The notes beneath the pieces are model-generated. The model saw only the letters and a program-made list of their open reading frames with translations, did no database searches and was not told the DNA's origin. A program made the translations under genes and the position numbers. From Fodinicola feengrottensis (GTDB taxonomy: Bacteria > Actinomycetota > Actinomycetes > Mycobacteriales > HKI-0501), in contig NZ_WOTO01000003.1 of the NCBI RefSeq assembly GCF_010993775.1, positions 186,001 to 250,000 on the forward strand: DNA of 64,000 bases, in the 5' to 3' direction. Positions within the stretch are counted from its first letter, which is position 1, and the number at the start of each line of letters is the position of its first letter. This document shows positions 19,392-28,034 of the stretch, piece by piece.

Positions 19392-20045
19392 ATGCAACGG
19401 TGGAAGCGCTACACCCTGATCGGTGTCGTGGCCGGCGCGGTGGTGGTCGGTCTTGGCGCGGTGGCTTTGCCTGCCGTTAGTTCCAATGTGCGCAGCTCCG
19501 AACCTGATGCCGAGGAAGTCGAAGCGGTGGTGGCCAACGTGAACGCCGCCTCCGGCAGTTGCGGAGTGGAGCGGTGGTCGGTCAAGACCGGTACGGATGC
19601 CGACGCCGGGAAGATCACGTTGCAGTCGACGACGCCGACCACGATCGCTGCCCTGGACGCGTTGACGGCGCCGTCGTCGTTGCCTTCGAATTCCCGGGTC
19701 ACGCCGACCGAGACGACGGTCTACCAGCTGGCGGCGACGTTGACGAAATACAAGCTGGAAGCCGACTCCGACTACCACCTGGTGCTTGCCGATGGCGTCG
19801 GGCACACCATGATCAGTGAGATCCCGGATCCGACCTGCGTGGGCAACAGCAGCCCACTTCGGACCAGCATCCAGAAATCGCGTACCGAGTTCAACGCCAA
19901 ATACACCCCGACTGGCAGTTTCCACACCGTCAACGTGCCGGTCACCGTCACCGGTGTCGGGTTTTTCGACTTCCTGCATGGACAAACCGGGGTGGCCCCC
20001 AACGGCATCGAGCTGCACGCCGTCCTCGACATTCAGTTCACCTAA
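19392..20045 (+). CDS. Conserved secreted/membrane-anchored protein of unknown function
   Basis: 217 residues, frame intact. An N-terminal hydrophobic segment (about 8-30) acts as signal or anchor, then a soluble domain with CGVERWSVKTGTDADAGKI, PTETTVYQLAATLTKYKLE, SDYHLVLADGVGHTMISEIP, PTCVGN and the very characteristic GVGFFDFLHGQTGVAPNGIE-LHAVLDIQF ending. I recall this ending from a widespread actinobacterial family without a known role; two Cys probably form a disulfide. One of the few unbroken genes in the 15-24 kb debris field, so it may be under selection. ATG chosen over upstream in-frame starts because it gives the compact signal. Confidence 0.7.
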   Translation: MQRWKRYTLIGVVAGAVVVGLGAVALPAVSSNVRSSEPDAEEVEAVVANVNAASGSCGVERWSVKTGTDADAGKITLQSTTPTTIAALDALTAPSSLPSNSRVTPTETTVYQLAATLTKYKLEADSDYHLVLADGVGHTMISEIPDPTCVGNSSPLRTSIQKSRTEFNAKYTPTGSFHTVNVPVTVTGVGFFDFLHGQTGVAPNGIELHAVLDIQFT

Positions 20046-20126
20046 CTAACCCCGCAATGCCGCCAAGAGTCCGGTTCAGGCAATCCTGATCGGCCGGCGC
20101 GGAGCGGGCCGCGCGGGGTCAGCCGT

Positions 20127-20495
20127 CTATCGGGGGGTCTTGGTGGGCTGAGCGGCCGACATAGCCGCCGTAGCTGCGTCCAACCAGTTCCGACCACCGG
20201 ATGGCGGTACTGGGGTGTAGGCCCAGGGGGTGCGCGCTAGGAGGGGCGCTTCCATGCGTTGGGCGAGGTGGATGAGTGCGCGAGAGCGCTGAGGACCTGG
20301 TTTGAGTCCAATGTGGTGGAGTCGGACTTTCATACGGGCCGCGCTGCGCGCCTGTCCAGCTTTCGTGCCGGGGAATAGCCACTCGCCCCATTCCGTCGGG
20401 CGACTCTCGTCGGTGACGAGACTGGCGACAAAATGGTCGAGCGGTGCCAGGAGCCGGATGAACCTCGGGACGGGACTGTCTGCGACGCGACCATA
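20127..20495 (-). pseudogene. C-terminal fragment of a recombinase-like protein
   Basis: In one frame: VYGRVADSPVPRFIRLLAPL, DHFVASLVTDES, EWGEWLFPGTKAGQARSAAR, HIGLKPGPQRSRALIHLA and MEAPLLARTPW. The WLFPG...R and P.R..AL..LA...A..LA..LG pattern is that of actinobacterial tyrosine-recombinase-like proteins found on mobile DNA. Its left end replaces the natural 3' end of the TIR/nuclease gene in a different frame. Confidence 0.55.
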
Positions 20496-21130
20496 GACGC
20501 AAACTGCCTGATAACCTCAGGACCGACCCGGTGTCGGCACCTTTTCACCTCAACGACCAATTGCGCCGTGGCTTGGCGCTCGGGCGGACCGGTTGGACGC
20601 ATAGCGAAGTCGAACCCGTACTGGTCTGCCGGTAATTCGACAAACCTAAGACTAGTCCGCCGCTCGAGTAGTTGGCGGATCATAGATTCAAAGGCGCTTG
20701 GCTCGAGCCGCTGAAAGTCGAGCGAAAGGAGATTGGAGAGCCTTTCCGCTAACTCCGGCAGCCCTTTTCCGGTCGCGCCAATTTCGACAACAGGAAAAGC
20801 ATTTAACATCGCAGGAGTGTGAGTCCCCGCAATTCTGGCACAAACAAAGGTCACTGCACGATCGTCTAGCTCCCGGGTTCGCATCAGCTCTCGGCCAACC
20901 GATGGCCAGACTGCAACGAGCGAAGCATCGCTAAGCACGAACAGCAAACAACTATAGTCACCCAGACCGTCACGAATCTGTTCGACCCAATGATCAATCG
21001 AACCTTCAGAATAGACTACGACCTCAGCCGAGACACCGGCGTTGCGCAACAAGTCAACAATCGTCCTGCAAGTTCGTCCATCAGATCCATCACCAGCCAC
21101 GAGGATCGGCCTTGTGCGGTCGTCGGCCAC
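20496..21130 (-). CDS. TIR-like domain fused to a PD-(D/E)XK (Mrr-like) nuclease, 3' end replaced
   Basis: The open frame actually runs to 20330 (266 residues), but only about 210 residues look native. Residues 7-130 resemble a TIR/Toll-like Rossmann fold: RPILVAGDGSDGRTC, the VSAEVVVYS strand, CLLFVLSDASLVAVW, and a Glu in WPSVGREL at the usual TIR catalytic position. Residues 150-215 resemble a restriction-endonuclease core: FESMIRQLLERR, QYGFDFAMRP (Asp), AQLVVEVKRCRH (E-x-K). Such fusions occur in antiphage and NAD-depletion systems; I infer a defence role. The start is a GTG at 21130. The C-terminus after QFASM fuses with recombinase debris, so the protein is probably inactive or altered here. 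Confidence 0.6.
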
Positions 21131-21205
21131 CGCCGGATCACGCCCCTCCCACCTTGACTATCAAACCAGTCACGATCGGAATACCACGATAGCCGGTAGG
21201 ACACT

Positions 21206-21511
21206 CTTGAACACCTCGTCACTCGCCCTTCGCACCCTGGGCGGCCTGTCCACTGGCGAGGTCGCCCGCCCGCGGCCTGCTGGTGCCCGAGGCGACGATG
21301 GCCAAGCGGCCGACCTGGGCCAAGCAGAAGATCCGGCAGGCCGCCATCCCGTATCGGGTGCGGGAGCCGGCCGAGCTGCCCAGCCGGCTGTCCGGCGGCG
21401 CGGCGACCGTCTACCTGATCTTCAACGAGGGCTACGCGGCCGGCGGCGCCGCCGCGCTGGTACGCACCGAGCTGGCGACCGAGGCGGTCCGGCTCGGGGT
21501 CCCGACTCTGA
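21206..21511 (+). pseudogene. Fragment of an ECF sigma factor (DUF6596-type)
   Basis: Reads LALRTLGGLSTGEVAR (sigma-4 helix-turn-helix), then in another frame PEATMAKRPTWAKQKIRQA, PYRVREPAELPSRLSG and TVYLIFNEGYAAGG, the C-terminal extension of YCII-linked ECF sigma factors. N-terminal sigma-2 and the rest are missing. Confidence 0.7.
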
Positions 21512-21723
21512 CAGAACTGGAGCTCGGCCCGTCACACACACACCCGCTCATAAAACCAACCTCACCTTCAGGAGAAAGCCCTAAAAATATTGGCAAACTA
21601 CCGCTGTCAACGCCAAAGCCCTGGCCCCAGTCCGTCGCATAGAGGTCGCCGGCGGCAGATGTTGACACTGCTCACATGGAGTCGTTAATGTGGACGGCGC
21701 TAACATCGAACCTGGGAGGAAGA

Positions 21724-22731
21724 ATGCGCGCCTACGTCTTCACCGGATACGGCGATTCTTCTGCGATGGAGTTACGGGAGGTGGACGCGCCGTCGCCCGG
21801 CCCAGGACAGGTGCAGATCCAGGTACGCGCCGCGGGGTTGAACCCGATCGACTACAAGACCCGCCAAGGCAGCGTACGACTCATCAACCGGCTAGTTTTT
21901 CCAGCTGTCGCTGGCAACGAACTTGCGGGTGTGGTGAGCGCGGTCGGGTCCGGCGTGAGCCGGTTCTCGACAGGCGACCGGGTGTACGCGCGAGTGGACA
22001 AGAGCCAGATGGGCGCCTTTGCCGAATATGCCGTCGTCGCCGAGGACCTCCTCGCGGCGATGCCGTCGTCGCTCACGTTCGAGCAGGCCGCGGGCGTACC
22101 ACTGGCTGGTTTGACCGCTCTGCAGGCGCTCCGGGACGAACTGGCCGTGGCCAAGGGCTCGAAGATCTTCATTTCCGGTGGCGCCGGCGGCGTCGGGACT
22201 TTTGCCATCCAGCTCGCCAAGTGGCTGGGCGCGGAGGTCGCCACCACCGCGTCGGTCCGCGGTGCCGAACTGACGAAGAGGCTCGGCGCGGACGTGATCG
22301 TCGACTACACGACGGAAAAGTTCGACGACCTCCTGCATGGCTACGACGGAGCCTTCGAGCTCATCGGCGGCGAGACGCTGGATCGAGCCTTCAGGATTCT
22401 CAAGCCGGGCGCCAAAATAGTGTCGGTTGCCGGCCGTCCAGAGCCGGCCACCGCTCGACTGGACCTCAAAGCGGGTATATTGCTGACGGCGCTGTTCTGG
22501 GCTATCAGCATCGGTACGCGCCGGAAAGCTCGCCGGCGCGGCATCACCTATCGATATCTCCTGATGCATCCCAGCGGGGACGACCTCACCCTGCTCGCCG
22601 GGCTTCTCGACAGCGGCAAACTTGAGGTCGTCTTGGACCGTACGTTTGCGTTCCAGGATATCGCCGAAGCCATGACCTACCTGGAATCTGGGCGGGCAAA
22701 GGGAAAGATTGTTGTCACTCTGGAGAAGTGA
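21724..22731 (+). CDS. NADP-dependent quinone/alcohol oxidoreductase (MDR family, zinc-free)
   Basis: 335-residue medium-chain reductase: GroES-like part (MRAYVFTGYGDSSAMELREV, GLNPIDYKTRQG, VAGNELAGVVSAVGSGV), then Rossmann NADPH site FISGGAGGVGTFAIQLAKW. The zinc-ligand Cys/His are absent, as in quinone reductases (QOR/Zta1-like). GGGAGGAAGA stands just before the ATG at 21724. Intact, and convergent with the VOC remnant, whose stop lies inside its last codons. Confidence 0.92.
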   Translation: MRAYVFTGYGDSSAMELREVDAPSPGPGQVQIQVRAAGLNPIDYKTRQGSVRLINRLVFPAVAGNELAGVVSAVGSGVSRFSTGDRVYARVDKSQMGAFAEYAVVAEDLLAAMPSSLTFEQAAGVPLAGLTALQALRDELAVAKGSKIFISGGAGGVGTFAIQLAKWLGAEVATTASVRGAELTKRLGADVIVDYTTEKFDDLLHGYDGAFELIGGETLDRAFRILKPGAKIVSVAGRPEPATARLDLKAGILLTALFWAISIGTRRKARRRGITYRYLLMHPSGDDLTLLAGLLDSGKLEVVLDRTFAFQDIAEAMTYLESGRAKGKIVVTLEK

Positions 22732-23128
22732 CCGTCGTTGCCGGTGGCTGGATCAGTTCGATGAGGTTTCCCTCCGGATCCTTGACGTAGGCAAACCGAG
22801 CGCGCCCGGCTGCACTGCGTCGACCGGCGGCCACACCCCGACACCTCCGGCCGCGACGATGGCGGCGAATGCCGCATCAAGATCGCGGACCGACACCGCC
22901 CAGTGCCCGAACCCCAGCGTGCTCGCTGCGTCCAGCGGATCGACATAGTCGCGGTTCCTGCTCGCGCCAGCTCGTTCAATGAGTTCCAGGCGTACGCCCG
23001 AACCGGACCGCAGCACGACCGTGCGCACAGCTGGCTCGTCGAGTTGGAACTCCTCGATGACCTCATGCAGGCCGAGCGCCCGCTGATACCAGGCACGCTG
23101 CGCATTCAGGTCCGCGACCGACAAGCTG
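22715..23128 (-). pseudogene. VOC/glyoxalase-family protein, 5'-truncated and frameshifted
   Basis: Reads SLSVADLNAQRAWYQRALG, VRTVVLRSGSGVRLELIER, TLGFGHWAVSVRDLDAAF and, after a 2-base shift near 22805, RFAYVKDPEGNLIELIQ. Metal-dependent small-molecule enzyme or binding fold. The N-terminal strand is missing: the sequence switches at about 23128 to a piece of a TetR regulator on the other strand. Confidence 0.75.
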
Positions 23129-23129
23129 G

Positions 23130-23275
23130 CGGCCTTCGCCGCGGCGTACGTCCAGTTCGCCGCCGACCGGCCGGCGCTGTTCGAACTCACCTTCGTCGCC
23201 GGGCTGGACAAAACCCGTTCACCCGCGCTCGCCGAGGCCGGCCAGGCCCTGTTCACGAACTGTCCGCGCCGGCTC
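23130..23275 (+). pseudogene. Fragment of a TetR regulator ligand domain (WHG type)
   Basis: Reads LAAFAAAYVQFAADRPALF, ELTFVAGLDKTRSPALAEAG and QALFTNCPRRL. Matches the ligand-binding half of the TetR type found intact at 25411. Neither the DNA-binding part nor the end is present. Confidence 0.6.
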
Positions 23276-23297
23276 GGGCGTTATGCGGCGACGACTG

Positions 23298-23790
23298 TCA
23301 GGCGCGCAGGCTGGTACTCGCTGTCGCAGCCGCGGCGGAGTCGTCGGCGACGGCCTGTACGTCGGTGATCGGCGTGACGGTGGCAAAACCGGCGTCGAGC
23401 AGGCCCTCGTCGGTGTCGGGGTCGAGTGGCAGCTCGGTCGGCTCGACATTGACGGTGGCGTCGCCGGCGTTCCAGTCGCGGCGGGCCCGCCCGAAGGCGG
23501 CCAGCCGGGCGTGCCGGATCCCACCCAACTCCTCGGCCGGCAGGTCTGGCACGTTGATGTTGACTACGGTCCTTTTACGGGCGGCCGGCAGCCATTCGGT
23601 GGCCTTGGCTGCGACGCCGGCAGCGGTGTGGAGGTGCTGTGGCTCGGTAGCGTCGATGCTGACCGCCAACCCGGATATGCCCAGTGATGCGGCCGTGAGG
23701 GCGGCGCAGACAGTACCGGAATGCAGGATGGACCTGCCAGTGTTCGGCCCGAGATCGATGCTGGCCAGCACGCACCACGGCGGCGCTCCG
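23298..23790 (-). pseudogene. C-terminal part of a SurE-type 5'/3'-nucleotidase
   Basis: Reads PPWCVLASIDLGPNTGRS, ILHSGTVCAALTAASLG, GLAVSIDATEPQHLHTAA, RTVVNINVPDLPAEELGG and LPLDPDTDEGLLDAGF. Together these cover the SurE substrate and dimer regions; the N-terminal NDDG metal site is missing. Confidence 0.75.
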
Positions 23791-23814
23791 AAAGCGCCCA
23801 GCCGGGCCATCGTT

Positions 23815-24050
23815 GTCGAATTGCAGAAACGGCGCGAACTCGGCCCAGGCATCTGTCCACAGGCTGACGATCGCGGGGGGATTTCAATTCCCATTTCTCG
23901 CTGAAGTCAGCGAACCGGTCCAGTGCGGCGGCCTCGGATGGCGCTGTGTAGACGGGTTTGAGGTCAGCGGCGATCTGGACCAGTATTTCCTGCTGGAGTA
24001 ACGGAAACTGTTCCTTAGGAAGGGCACGCATACTTCGGTGAAGATGCTCG
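23815..24050 (-). pseudogene. Fragment of a different IS256-family transposase
   Basis: Reads VPFLRNSFRYSSRKYW, then AADLKPVYTAPSEAAALDRF, ADFSEKWEL and PAIVSLWTDAWAEFAPFL in three frames. This is the region between the second Asp and the Glu, from a group unlike the two complete copies here. Confidence 0.7.
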
Positions 24051-24441
24051 CAGACGACATCAATTCGTTTGTCGCCAACTGGAACCTCGACTGTGTACTC
24101 AGTAAGTGGACAGCAACCGCAGACGAGATCATCGACAAGATCTGCAATATCACCTCCCAGATGGCGCACCTGTTCGCCGCCACCGAGATCGCCGATCTCA
24201 CGCGCCAGGCGGAGTAAATTACAAACAAATCTATCTGCATTAGATGTGCCCCAGACCACATCGATCGATAGCGTTTGGCGCCAACATAGTCACAGCAGTC
24301 GGCATAGAGGGTTCGTACCGTATCGGGCGTTCACCTTTCGCTTGCACCAGCGCGCGGAAATCGGGTTGTCCCGCGCGAACACGTTCGTCCGATCAATCGG
24401 CGGGATATCGAACACTTGCCGATATTCCACACCAGCCGATA

Positions 24442-25313
24442 TCAGTGTTCTCGGACGTCGTCGGCGTCCGTGCTCATTGCGAGCATCTTCTGAGCTCGCA
24501 ATGCGTCGAGTTTGTTCTGCAGTGCCGCGGTGACCGCTTCGTACGCGGCTCCTCCCAACACCAGGCGGCGCGGCGCGGGGTCGACTGACGCGGAGTCGAT
24601 GATCGCGGCGGCGATCCGGACCGGATCACCCGGAATCGCGTGCCGCATCGCCTCCGGTGAGAGACCTCCACCAAGCGCGGCTCGGGTCATCCCCACGACG
24701 CCGTCGGCGTAGGCGGGAAGTGGCTGCGCTTGGACTATGTGGGCGTTGAACCCGGTGCGTACGCCGCCCGGCGCGATCAGGGTGACCCCGATCCCGAACG
24801 GCGCCACCTCCATCGCCACGGACTCCAGGAAGCCCTCCACACCGAACTTCGTGGCGTTGTAGACGCTCATGGCCGGGTCCGGCACGTGACCACCCGAACT
24901 GGACATCTGGATGATGCGCCCACCGCCCTGCGCGCGCAGGCGCGGAACAGTCGCGCGGACGACCCGGATGGCACCCATCAGGTTGACCTCGATCTGCCGC
25001 GTGAGCAGATCCTCGGACAGCTCCTCCGCGGCGCCGAGTACGCCGAACCCGGCGCAGGAGAACACCACGTCGATCCGGCCCAAGTCGTTGAATGCCCGGC
25101 CGACTTCGTGGTTGACGGTCGCAGCGTCAGTCACGTCGACAGTCGCGGTCCACAGGCGGTCGCCGTACCGATCGACGAGCTCGGCCAAGCCGACCTCAGC
25201 TGCCGGCGCGCGATTCGTCGCGGCGACACGATCGCCACGCGCGAGTAGTTGTCGTGTCACTCCAGTCCAAGGCCGGAACCGGCTCCAGTGATGAACCAGG
25301 TCGATGAAGCCAT
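24442..25313 (-). pseudogene. SDR-family oxidoreductase, N-terminal frameshift
   Basis: About 290 residues. Starts at 25313 after AGAGGA (MASSTWFITGAGSGLG, nucleotide site). A one-base shift near 25263 leads into GVTRQLLARGDRVAATNR. Then VFSCAGFGVLGAAEE, catalytic Ser in IIQMSSSGG, YNATKFGVEG (Tyr-x-x-x-Lys), IAPGGVRTGF. NAD(P)-dependent alcohol/keto reductase of the classical group; substrate unknown. Divergent from a TetR gene with tandem operator-like dyads between them. Confidence 0.85.
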
Positions 25314-25356
25314 TGTCAGCATCCTCTTCGGTGGTATGGGAACGAACATCAACAAA

Positions 25357-25391
25357 AGTAGTCACCGCCTACAATGTTGTCAATGGGCACA
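25357..25391. promoter_or_regulatory. Tandem TetR-type operator dyads (site A)
   Basis: AGTAGTCACCGCCTACA (25357-25373) and a weaker TGTTGTCAATGGGCACA (25375-25391), starts 18 bp apart, between the divergent SDR and TetR genes. They match the dyads at 32362, 32380, 34112, 34130 and 30929. Confidence 0.65.
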
Positions 25392-25410
25392 TCGTTGGTA
25401 CGCTGAACGC

Positions 25411-26010
25411 ATGTCATCGAGTCAGGGCCCGTACCACCATGGGAACCTGCGCGCTGCCCTGCTGGACGCGGCGGTACGCAGGATCCGGGAATCCGGTATC
25501 GAAGGGCTGTCGCTGCGTGAGCTCGCGCGCGAGCTCGGCGTCAGCCACAGTGCGCCCCGTCGGCACTTTCCCGACAAGCAGTCGTTGCTCGACGCGCTCG
25601 CCGTGGTCGGTCTCGACCGCCTTGGTGAGCAGTTGGACGCGGCCCTCGACCACACTGACGAGGACTTCGCCCGCCAGCTGACCGCGTTCGCCACCACGTA
25701 CGTGCGGTTCGCCAGTAACGGTCCACAGCTGCTCGAGCTGATGTTCCTGCGCAAGGAAGACGCTACGAACCAAGAGCTGCGAGAAGCGAACCAGCGGGCG
25801 TTCGGTGCGCCTGTGCGACTGATTGAGGAAGCCTGCAAGCGCGGTCAGATCGATGACTCCGACCGGGATCGCGTCGAGATGGCGATCCTCGCCGTCCTCC
25901 AAGGACTCGCCACTCTGGTGGTCGGACGCATGGCCGGTAACCGCTCCATCGACCAATTGGTGACCGGCACTGTTCACGCACTGATCGAAGGACTTCGGCC
26001 ACGGGACTGA
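25411..26010 (+). CDS. TetR/AcrR-family repressor (YHHGNLR type)
   Basis: 199 residues, intact. DNA-binding domain begins GPYHHGNLRAALLDAAVR; helix-turn-helix GLSLRELARELGVSHSAPR, HFPDKQSLLDALA. Ligand domain (WHG type) LTAFATTYVRFASNGPQLLEL to VTGTVHALIEGLRPRD. It likely represses itself and the divergent SDR through the dyads at 25357-25391 and releases on binding a small electrophile or quinone. Close relatives, all broken, are at 30276, 32405 and 23130. Confidence 0.92.
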   Translation: MSSSQGPYHHGNLRAALLDAAVRRIRESGIEGLSLRELARELGVSHSAPRRHFPDKQSLLDALAVVGLDRLGEQLDAALDHTDEDFARQLTAFATTYVRFASNGPQLLELMFLRKEDATNQELREANQRAFGAPVRLIEEACKRGQIDDSDRDRVEMAILAVLQGLATLVVGRMAGNRSIDQLVTGTVHALIEGLRPRD

Positions 26011-26030
26011 GCGCGGACCGGTCATAAGAC

Positions 26031-26165
26031 CCGGACTGGATGCGGCCCAATCTCGCCATGCTCGAGATCGTCCTCGCCCCACTCGACGACGCCGATCTGA
26101 ACTCGATCGACAAGCGTGACCTGGACCACCGGCTCGGCCCGCACCCGGACGAATGTGACGGGTGA
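26031..26165 (+). pseudogene. C-terminal tail of an aldo-keto reductase
   Basis: Reads WMRPNLAMLEIVLAPLDDAD, LNSIDKRDLDHRLGPHP then DECDG and stop. It aligns with the last 40 residues of the intact aldo-keto reductase ending at 33245 (IRANLATLDVAPLDEADL, LGPHPDEFDG). It lies 20 bases after the TetR gene, the trace of a deleted TetR/AKR cassette. Confidence 0.8.
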
Positions 26166-26206
26166 CGACCAACCTGCCGTCGGCGAGCAGGGGCTGGCGT
26201 CGTTGG

Positions 26207-26988
26207 TCACCCGTTCGCCGCCGTTGACGCCTTCGCCGACTCGGCTGCCTGCTTGTCCTGCTGCGGAAGTTCTCCTGAGCCTCGTCGGTTTCGAACAGGT
26301 CCATCGTGAGGTCGAGTGCAATGGCGTCCGCCCCGGGCGTCCCGCTCCCCGCCCATGCCTTGAGCAGGGACTTGATCGCGGCGTTCGCCTGCCTGGAGTG
26401 GCCGGTGAGCTGCTGGGCGATGGCCCGCACTTCGTGGTCGAGTGCGGACTCAGGGACGACACGGGCCGCGAGGCCGATCCGTCCGGCCTCGACGCCAGTG
26501 ATCGTCTCGCCGAGCATGACGTGCGCAGCGGCGCGGCCGCGGCCAATGCGTTCGGCCAGGCGCTGGACACCGCCGGCCAGTGGGGCCATGCCGGTCGTCG
26601 CCTCCACCCAGGTGAAAGTGGCGTCCTCGGCGGCCACGATCAGGTCGCAGCGAAGGACGAGCTCGTAGTGACCGCTGATCGTCCTGCCCCGGACCGACGC
26701 GACCGTGGGCACTCGCAGCGCCTCGATGGCCGCGTACGACTGGTTCACCTCGGCAATGAAGGTGCGGAACCAACTGGCGCTCTTGCCAGGCCATTCAGGT
26801 ACGTTTCCGCCGGTGCCGAAGTTGGGTCCTTCCGTACGGACGACGAGCACCTTGATGTCACTGTCACTCGCTTCGTGCACGGCATTGGCGAGGTCGTCGG
26901 CGAACCGCCGGCCCAGCTCCTGCTCCGGCGGGTTGACCAGGATGATGCTCCCGACCGCGTCCTGTTGTTCGAACCGCACGGTTTTCAT
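26207..26988 (-). pseudogene. Enoyl-CoA hydratase/isomerase family protein, late frameshift
   Basis: About 260 residues. Crotonase fold: VGSIILVNPPEQELGRR, VLVVRTEGPNFGTGGNV, oxyanion region VASVRGRTISGHYELVL, RCDLIVAAEDATFTWVEA, GVQRLAERIGRGRAAHV-like block. A shift near 26265 moves to QQDKQAAESAKASTAANG and stop at 26207. Its ATG overlaps the TGA of the SnoaL-like gene (ATGA), so the two are translationally coupled. Last gene of a four-gene operon starting at 29058. Confidence 0.82.
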
Positions 26989-27357
26989 GCGTCATGCCTT
27001 TCGCCTGCTGATGTCCAATCCCGTGCTGGTGTGAGTCCGCCGGCGTTGAGTGCCCGGTCGGCAGTCAGCGTGTCCTTGTAGAGGTGCATACGGTCGATTT
27101 CGCCGTCCTCGACGATCGTGCGCTCCAGGGCAACTTTGCTTTTGCCCGGCGCGAACACCGACCACAGGGTGGTGAAGTACGGTGCGACGTCTTCCCGGCG
27201 GGTGCGACGGCCGGTCCAGGGCAGCGTGTCGCTTCCCGGGACGAGCCGGTCGATCCCGGGACGCGAACAGTTCCTGGATGCCGTCCTGGTCCTGCTTGCC
27301 GAGACGCTCCAAAAATGCTGTTGCCACGGCCCGCGAGGTCCGCGGATCTGTTGCCAT
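26985..27357 (-). pseudogene. SnoaL-like/NTF2-family protein, one frameshift
   Basis: About 123 residues: MATDPRTSRAVATAFLERLG, KQDQDGIQELFASRD, then after a shift near 27258 RLVPGSDTLPWTGRRTR, FTTLWSVFAPGKSKVALE, RTIVEDGEIDRMHLYKDTL. Cone-shaped alpha+beta barrel of small cyclases, isomerases and ligand binders. GGAAGGA precedes the start. Coupled to the downstream enoyl-CoA hydratase by ATGA. Confidence 0.78.
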
Positions 27358-27400
27358 CATTCCTTCCTTTCAACTGGAAATCACGAATTGTTTCGGGTTC

Positions 27401-28007
27401 TTATCCCTGGAGCAGGAAGTGCTTACCGCTCAGTGGTCCGCCTAGCTGCATGAGCGCACCGCCCGCACGAAGCGCACCGAGATCGACGGGCGCGAAACCC
27501 AAGCCGCTGACTGTCCCGGCGAAGGCCGCCTTGGCCGTTTTTCGTCGTCGCCGGCGACGAACACGGCCTGGTTGCCTTCGCCGTGGCGGGGATCGGCGGC
27601 CATATAGGAGGCGAACATCGCGTTGAAGGCCTTGAGCAGAGTGACACCCGGCAGCTGTTCGGCCACCCACTCACTGCCGGTCAGCGGCGACACGTCGGCG
27701 AAACCACGATAGGGATCGGACTGTGCGAACTGGTTCGTCATGTCCACCACCACCCGCCCCCGTCCAGTCCGCCAACCGTTGCCCGATCGCGGGAACTGCT
27801 CCGAACGGGACCGCCAGCAGGATCAGGTCCGCCGCTACTGCTTCCTCGAACGTGGCCGCTGTCACACCAGGTCCGATGGCGGCGACGAGGTCGCCGAGAG
27901 TTTCGGGGCCACGGCTGTTGCTCATGCGTACCCGGGTGGCCCGCTCGAGCGGCGTGCCTGGCCACTGCCTGCGCCACCGCTCCCGCGCCAAGAGTGCCGA
28001 TGGTCAT
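27401..28007 (-). pseudogene. F420H2:NADP oxidoreductase-like NAD(P)-binding protein, three frame breaks
   Basis: About 200 residues if joined: MTIGTLGAGAVAQAVARHAA (dinucleotide site), RMSNSRGPETLGDLVAAIG, ADLILLAVPFGAVPAIGQRL, VVVDMTNQFAQSDPYRGF, LLKAFNAMFASYMAADP, GLGFAPVDLGALRAGGALM and PLSGKHFLLQG. Probably reduces or oxidises F420 or another cofactor with NADPH. 27 bases after the quinone reductase-like gene. Confidence 0.78.
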
Positions 28008-28034
28008 GAATTCCACGGCGGAATGCCTCCTTCG

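Noticed and set aside
24045-24218. 57-codon plus-strand frame (MLADDINSFVANW...)
   Set aside because: It looks protein-like, but it has no ribosome site or family, and its first bases overlap the transposase fragment on the other strand.
24280-24430. Minus-strand frame with DIPPIDRTNVFARDN
   Set aside because: Short, no start signal, no recognisable family; left unannotated.
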